DNA from: Chryseobacterium camelliae
GTDB lineage: Bacteria > Bacteroidota > Bacteroidia > Flavobacteriales > Weeksellaceae
Length of the DNA stretch: 64,000 bases
Assembly: GCF_002770595.1 (NCBI RefSeq)
Contig: NZ_CP022986.1
Location: forward strand, 2,976,001 to 3,040,000
Direction: 5' to 3'
In this document: in pieces, positions 60,943-64,000 of the stretch
Position numbering within the stretch: position 1 is the first letter of the stretch
How the letters are laid out: every line of letters starts with the position of its first letter
Position numbers and translations under genes: made by a program
Notes under the pieces: model-generated
Databases searched by the model: none
Told to the model about the DNA's origin: nothing
The model's input: only the letters and a program-made list of their open reading frames with translations

Positions 60943-63807
60943 ATGATTAAAAAACTATCATTAGTCTCTTTATTTACTTTGCTTCCGGCATCTTATTATT
61001 TTGCGCAGACCACGGTGTTTGCCTATCTTAAAGATGCGGAAGGAAAGCCCGTTGAAAGGGCAGAAGTAGATCTTAAGGGAAGTGAGAATGATGTAACGGC
61101 AGACAAAATCGGATATTTCCAGTTTGTAGATCTGATGCCGGGACATTATCAGATTGTGATTACGAAACCCAATTACGAAACCAAAGTAATGGAGTTCGAC
61201 GTGGCCGAGGAAAAGAAAAAAGATTTAGGAACCATTACGCTGTATTCCGCTCTTACGAACGCCGACCAGGGATTGACAATCATTGATTCCGATAACGATG
61301 ACGATACCAGCACCAGCCAGGTTTCTACCGTTGGGCTCTTGCAGTCGTCCCAGGATGTATTCAGCAGGATTGCTGCCTTTGATCTTGGATTCTACTGGTT
61401 CCGACCGAGAGGGATAGACGGCAGATCGGGAGAAACTATGCTGAATGGTGTTTCCATGGTAAAATCGGATAACGGAAACGTTGATTTCGGTAATTGGGGT
61501 GGTCTGAATGAAATTACCCGTTATCCGGAAATTTCACAGAACCATGCTCCATCCGAATATGCTTTCGGAGGAAATAGCTCTGTGATCTATAAAAATACCA
61601 AAGCCAGTGAGTACAGGAAAGGATTCCAGTTTACGCAGTCCCTCACCAACAGGAACTACAGAAACAGGACATCGCTCCGCTATACGTCCGGGATGAGCAA
61701 AAGCGGCTGGGCATTTACCGCAATGGGGGCGAGAAGGTGGGCTGAAGAAGGCATCCAGGAAGGAACATTCTATGATGCTTACGGAGCTTACCTGGGTATT
61801 GAGAAAAAATTCAGTGATAAACATACGATGACCCTGAATTTTATCGGAGCTCCTTACCGCAGGTCTACGGCAAGCCCGAGCACTCAGGAAGTCTATGATT
61901 ACAGAGGGGTACATTACAACTCCTATTGGGGATACCAGGATGGAAAACAGCGCAGTGAAAGGGTGAGGAAAGGTTTCCAGCCACTCATCCAATGGCAGGA
62001 TTTCTGGAAGATCAGTAAAAATTCCAGCCTCTGGACCTCCGTGTCTTATCAGTTTGGAAAAGATAAGGGATCCCGCCTTGACTGGCAGAATGTACCGAAT
62101 CCTTCACCGACTTATTACAGAAACCTTCCGAGCTATTACGATTCCTTAGATCCTAATGCTTCTGTAGATACACCTGACGCATCGGCAACCACTGCACAGA
62201 AAGCTTATAAAGCTTCTATGGAAGCCTGGATGTCGGGCGATCCGAATGTTACCCAGATCAACTGGGATAACCTCTACAGAAGAAATATGCAGCAGCCGGC
62301 AGGAAATTATTATGGACAGACCGGAAGAAGAGCGCTTTATTATCTTGTTAATGATGTAAGCGATGACAAGATCTGGAATGCAGCCACTCACTTTGTACAT
62401 AATTTTAATGATAATATCAGATTCCTGCTGAATGTATCTTACCAGAACTACCGTTCTGAGCAATACCGGGAGGTGAAAGACCTTCTGGGTGCTGATTTTG
62501 TGTTAAACAGAGATCCGTTTGCCGCAACGAATCAGCCTGGAAAATCAGGGCTGTTTAATGAAGGGGAGGAAAATGTAACCAAAAGAGCAGGCGACAGGAT
62601 GACCTACGATTACATTTTCAGAAGACAGGAAGTAAAAGTAAATCCCGGACTGAAATTCAGCACAGGGAAGTTTGATGTTTTTGTTTCCGCGATGGCAGGA
62701 TATTCCAGCTCCAACAGGGAAGGATTGTTCAAGCATTACCTGTATCTGGATTCCAAAGGACAGGGTAAAGATTATAACTTCTGGAACTATGGTCTTAAAG
62801 GACAGCTGATCTATAAGCTGAACGGAAGAAACTTCTTCGTGTATAACGGAGCATACTATTCACAAGCGCCTTATTTGGAGGACCTGTTCATCAATCCAAG
62901 GGTAAACGGTTCCGTAGCTCCCAATATCAAGAATATGGTAGTCAATGCCAATGACCTGAGCTATGTGATCTCCACGCCATTCCTTAAGCTAAGGCTGACA
63001 GGATATCTCGTAGACACGGAAAATGAAACATCCGTACAAAGGTTCTTTGCCGACGGGATCCAGCTGAACAACTCAGATGACCAGGGAAATCAGACCATCG
63101 TGCAGAGTGCTTTCGTAACGCAGGTGATGACGGATGTAAAGAAAAGAAATATGGGGGCTGAACTCGGTGTTGATGTTAAAGTCCTTCCTACATTATCGCT
63201 TCAGGGCCTTGCCAGTATCGGGCAATATACCTATCAGAATGATCCGGTTACGTATTTTGCTTCTGATGCCACCGGGGTATTCTCGAATGGGCTTTCTTAC
63301 CTTAATTTAGGAAAAGCATACATCAGGAACTACCGTCAGGGAGGTACGCCGCAACAGGCGTATTCTCTGGGTTTCCGGTACAATAACCCTAAATACTGGT
63401 GGGTAGGAGCCAACTGGAATTATTTTGATGACAACTACCTGGATCCTTCCGCACTGATCAGGACAGAAGGTTTTATACAGAATAATAATTCTTCCACACC
63501 CTATTACAACCTTACCGAATCCGAATTAAGAAGGGTCCTGGAGCCCAACAAGCTTCCTTCTTCTTTTTTCCTGAATGTGAATGCCGGAAAATCATGGGTG
63601 ATCGGCAAATACTATGTGCTGGTTTCAGCTACGGTAAATAATATCCTGGATAATACAAAATACATTACCGGAGGTTTTGAGCAGACCAGGAATGCCAAAT
63701 TCCCTGATTTCGTACAGGACAACGACCGGGAATTTACCCTGTTCGGACCAAAATACTGGTATACCCAGGGAAGATCTTATTTTGTGAATGTACAGTTTAG
63801 ATTTTAA
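60943..63807 (+). CDS. TonB-dependent receptor with carboxypeptidase-like N-terminal domain (954 aa)
   Basis: Signal peptide ending YFAQ, a carboxypeptidase regulatory-like beta-sandwich (about 22-110; LKDAEGKPVERAEVDLKG), an acidic linker (DSDNDDDTS), a plug domain and a 22-strand-type barrel ending SYFVNVQFRF. It imports an unidentified substrate across the outer membrane using TonB energy. A DUF5689-type lipoprotein follows 32 bases later and a secreted nuclease-family gene is divergent, so a nucleic acid or phosphate scavenging role is possible. Confidence 0.92.
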   Translation: MIKKLSLVSLFTLLPASYYFAQTTVFAYLKDAEGKPVERAEVDLKGSENDVTADKIGYFQFVDLMPGHYQIVITKPNYETKVMEFDVAEEKKKDLGTITLYSALTNADQGLTIIDSDNDDDTSTSQVSTVGLLQSSQDVFSRIAAFDLGFYWFRPRGIDGRSGETMLNGVSMVKSDNGNVDFGNWGGLNEITRYPEISQNHAPSEYAFGGNSSVIYKNTKASEYRKGFQFTQSLTNRNYRNRTSLRYTSGMSKSGWAFTAMGARRWAEEGIQEGTFYDAYGAYLGIEKKFSDKHTMTLNFIGAPYRRSTASPSTQEVYDYRGVHYNSYWGYQDGKQRSERVRKGFQPLIQWQDFWKISKNSSLWTSVSYQFGKDKGSRLDWQNVPNPSPTYYRNLPSYYDSLDPNASVDTPDASATTAQKAYKASMEAWMSGDPNVTQINWDNLYRRNMQQPAGNYYGQTGRRALYYLVNDVSDDKIWNAATHFVHNFNDNIRFLLNVSYQNYRSEQYREVKDLLGADFVLNRDPFAATNQPGKSGLFNEGEENVTKRAGDRMTYDYIFRRQEVKVNPGLKFSTGKFDVFVSAMAGYSSSNREGLFKHYLYLDSKGQGKDYNFWNYGLKGQLIYKLNGRNFFVYNGAYYSQAPYLEDLFINPRVNGSVAPNIKNMVVNANDLSYVISTPFLKLRLTGYLVDTENETSVQRFFADGIQLNNSDDQGNQTIVQSAFVTQVMTDVKKRNMGAELGVDVKVLPTLSLQGLASIGQYTYQNDPVTYFASDATGVFSNGLSYLNLGKAYIRNYRQGGTPQQAYSLGFRYNNPKYWWVGANWNYFDDNYLDPSALIRTEGFIQNNNSSTPYYNLTESELRRVLEPNKLPSSFFLNVNAGKSWVIGKYYVLVSATVNNILDNTKYITGGFEQTRNAKFPDFVQDNDREFTLFGPKYWYTQGRSYFVNVQFRF

Positions 63808-63839
63808 CCATAACAATCATCCTTTTAAAAATTATCATA

Positions 63840-64000
63840 ATGAATATAAAGAAATACCTAAGCCTTGTAACGGGAGTTGCCTTCGCAGCGGTTTCCATTA
63901 CCTCTTGTGTACAGAAAGATGAGTGGGAAACGCCGCCGATCAACTGCAACAATAAGTTTCCTGCCCCAACGATGACTATGGCAGCCTTTAAAGCGCAGGC
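63840..64000 (+). CDS. Lipoprotein, probably DUF5689 type (partial, cut by right edge)
   Basis: ATG at 63840 opens MNIKKYLSLVTGVAFAAVSI followed by TSCVQKDEWETPPINCNN, a clear lipoprotein signal (lipid Cys at about residue 23) and the start of a mature surface lipoprotein. The placement right after a TonB receptor and the DEWETPPI phrase are typical of DUF5689 proteins. Only 53 codons are visible. Confidence 0.7.
   Translation, partial: MNIKKYLSLVTGVAFAAVSITSCVQKDEWETPPINCNNKFPAPTMTMAAFKAQ

Noticed and set aside
1..64000. CRISPR arrays, tRNA or rRNA genes, insertion sequences
   Set aside because: No regular direct-repeat array, cloverleaf-like segment, rRNA sequence or transposase with terminal repeats was seen by eye; a dedicated RNA search could still find a small RNA.

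Overview
The window looks like a chromosome segment of a Chryseobacterium-type flavobacterium (Bacteroidetes, Weeksellaceae). The base composition is AT-rich. Promoters repeatedly carry the Bacteroidetes -7 box TANNTTTG. The genes include a type IX secretion (T9SS) sorting domain on a PNGase F-like enzyme, TonB-dependent receptors, an HYC_CC_PP-type protein, and lineage families DUF4271, DUF4296, DUF4293, DUF6146 and DUF5689. No tRNA, rRNA, CRISPR array or insertion sequence was found.

The left 8.5 kb is accessory and is the most unusual part. All its genes are on the minus strand: a giant phage-like fibre with a pyocin-knob segment that runs off the left edge, a very acidic 55-residue protein, two overlapping genes of unknown family, a DUF2589-like protein, a patatin-like phospholipase and a phage-type M15 peptidoglycan peptidase without a signal peptide. 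Five copies of one promoter module (ACGTCAAGTTYTGTCG, exactly 11 bases, then TANNTTTG) sit between these genes and nowhere else that I could see. They tie the cluster into one regulon of envelope-attacking and fibre functions. I know of no described system with this layout.

From 9.0 to 13.2 kb there is an operon of three tandemly duplicated secreted C1q-like proteins. It ends base-to-base against a convergent TPR/AraC-type regulator. From 13.2 to 31.5 kb come mostly metabolic and regulatory genes: a serine hydrolase, glyS, an esterase, a pseudouridine synthase, pyrD, a DUF445 protein, msrB, an L,D-transpeptidase, a two-component system next to a porin with an OmpR-type direct-repeat operator, a TetR-thioesterase-FabF operon with a clear palindromic operator, an OsmC protein and an AraC regulator. 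The 31.6-35.4 kb stretch is a metal-type island: a TonB receptor fused to two HMA domains, a Cys/His-rich small protein, and a lipoprotein with three NPPHG repeats.

The right half is largely core. It holds a second two-component system, a prolyl oligopeptidase, hemD-DUF4271, a polyprenol-sugar synthase-DUF4296-tgt-lptF/G run convergent with birA, the rsfS-ftsH-LUD-cdsA-psd run, the PNGase F-like glycosidase, an MsbA-like ABC exporter, an M28 peptidase, DUF4293, rho with a long disordered insertion, superoxide dismutase, DUF6146, a secreted nuclease-family protein, and a TonB receptor followed by a DUF5689-type lipoprotein cut by the right edge. Most transcription units end in clean hairpin terminators.
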